Origin: Pseudomonas oryzagri
GTDB taxonomy: Bacteria > Pseudomonadota > Gammaproteobacteria > Pseudomonadales > Pseudomonadaceae
Assembly (NCBI RefSeq): GCF_020831405.1
Contig: NZ_JAJHPU010000043.1
Coordinates: forward strand, 248,001-312,000
Length of the DNA stretch: 64,000 nucleotides
Reading direction: 5' to 3'
A program made the position numbers and the translations under genes. The notes below the pieces were generated by a model. The model did no database searches and was not told where the DNA came from. It saw only the letters and a list, made by a program, of their open reading frames with translations. Positions 63,822 through 64,000 of the stretch are shown here, piece after piece; within the stretch, counting starts at the first letter, position 1, and every line of letters starts with the position of its first letter.

Positions 63822-64000
63822 TTTAAAGCGTAGCGAGCGAAGGCCAGGCAAGGCGAAATCAGGCGAGGACGCGGAGTTTACTGAGTGTAAATGAGCAGTA
63901 CTCGTTTCACTCGCCCTTCGGGCCGCCCTGCGGGCGTTCAGTAAACAGCACTGTCCGAGCCTGATTTCAACGCAGCATGGCCGAGCGCAGCAGCTTTAAG
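63822..64000. repeat. Long imperfect palindromic element, truncated by the window end
   Basis: TTAAAGC (63823-63829) faces GCTTTAA (63993-63999). The arms stay complementary for about 45 bases through GGCCA and GAAATCAGGC (left) against GCCTGATTTC and TGGCC (right). An inner pair GTTTACTGA/TCAGTAAAC (about 63876-63884 and 63938-63946) and a CGCCCTTCGGG...CCCTGCGGGCG core follow. No open frame is supported. It looks like a miniature mobile or REP-type repeat; the right end may extend beyond the window. Confidence 0.7.

Overview
The window is high-GC, densely packed DNA from a gammaproteobacterium, almost certainly Pseudomonas or a close relative. The evidence is azurin, split NrdJa/NrdJb ribonucleotide reductase, NdvB next to DapE, the CobU-CobT-CobC order, and a DUF2157/DUF4824 gene pair. 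I saw no rRNA, tRNA or CRISPR array. Identifications rest on reading motifs by eye, not on database searches.

Layout. 1-1776 is the end of a cobalamin nucleotide-loop operon (cobU, cobT, cobC); its expected next gene, cobS, lies about 16.6 kb away at 18384. Between them are two DUF membrane genes, a Tat-exported molybdenum hydroxylase pair (6.7-4.0 kb), azurin, and a leftward guanidine-assimilation operon (18.2 to 7.7 kb). That operon encodes an ABC importer, two DUF1989 subunits of the carboxyguanidine deiminase type, a biotin-dependent urea/guanidine carboxylase and allophanate hydrolase. It is preceded by a sigma-54-type promoter and a ykkC guanidine-I riboswitch. Together these would import guanidine, carboxylate it, deiminate it and hydrolyse allophanate to ammonia and CO2 when nitrogen is short.

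19.3-26.3 kb holds a transglutaminase/ATP-grasp/alpha-E cluster of the predicted amidoligase type. 26.6-34.8 kb holds an MscS channel, a GHKL ATPase, an EthD-like protein, an AraC regulator, a FadL-type porin, TruC and two GNAT acetyltransferases. 34.8-35.4 kb is a graveyard of gene shards (IS110 transposase, the GHKL ATPase, truC). An M23 peptidase and an NTF2-like gene interrupted by TAG follow, then nrdJb-nrdJa, katE and a ferritin-like gene. A second graveyard (shards of an ABC permease and nrdJ) and an AT-rich island precede a sigma-54-type promoter and a branched-chain-amide-type ABC importer (44.3-49.2 kb) that contains a permease-ATPase fusion. 49.6-54.1 kb is a GldA/GldF/GldG/DUF4340 ABC system.

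54.3-58.2 kb carries a cold-shock gene, a barstar-like inhibitor overlapping a cold-shock-domain/transmembrane/barnase-like RNase fusion, a hypothetical gene, rlmA and dapE. ndvB, tcdA, csdE and csdA complete the window, which ends inside a long palindromic repeat.

Intergenic gaps are rich in repeats. There is a family built on GTAGGGTGG, a 110-bp tandem array, and a palindrome that lies in frame inside the carboxylase gene. The most unusual candidate system is the membrane-tethered cold-shock/barnase protein with its barstar. The best supported regulatory unit is the guanidine operon.
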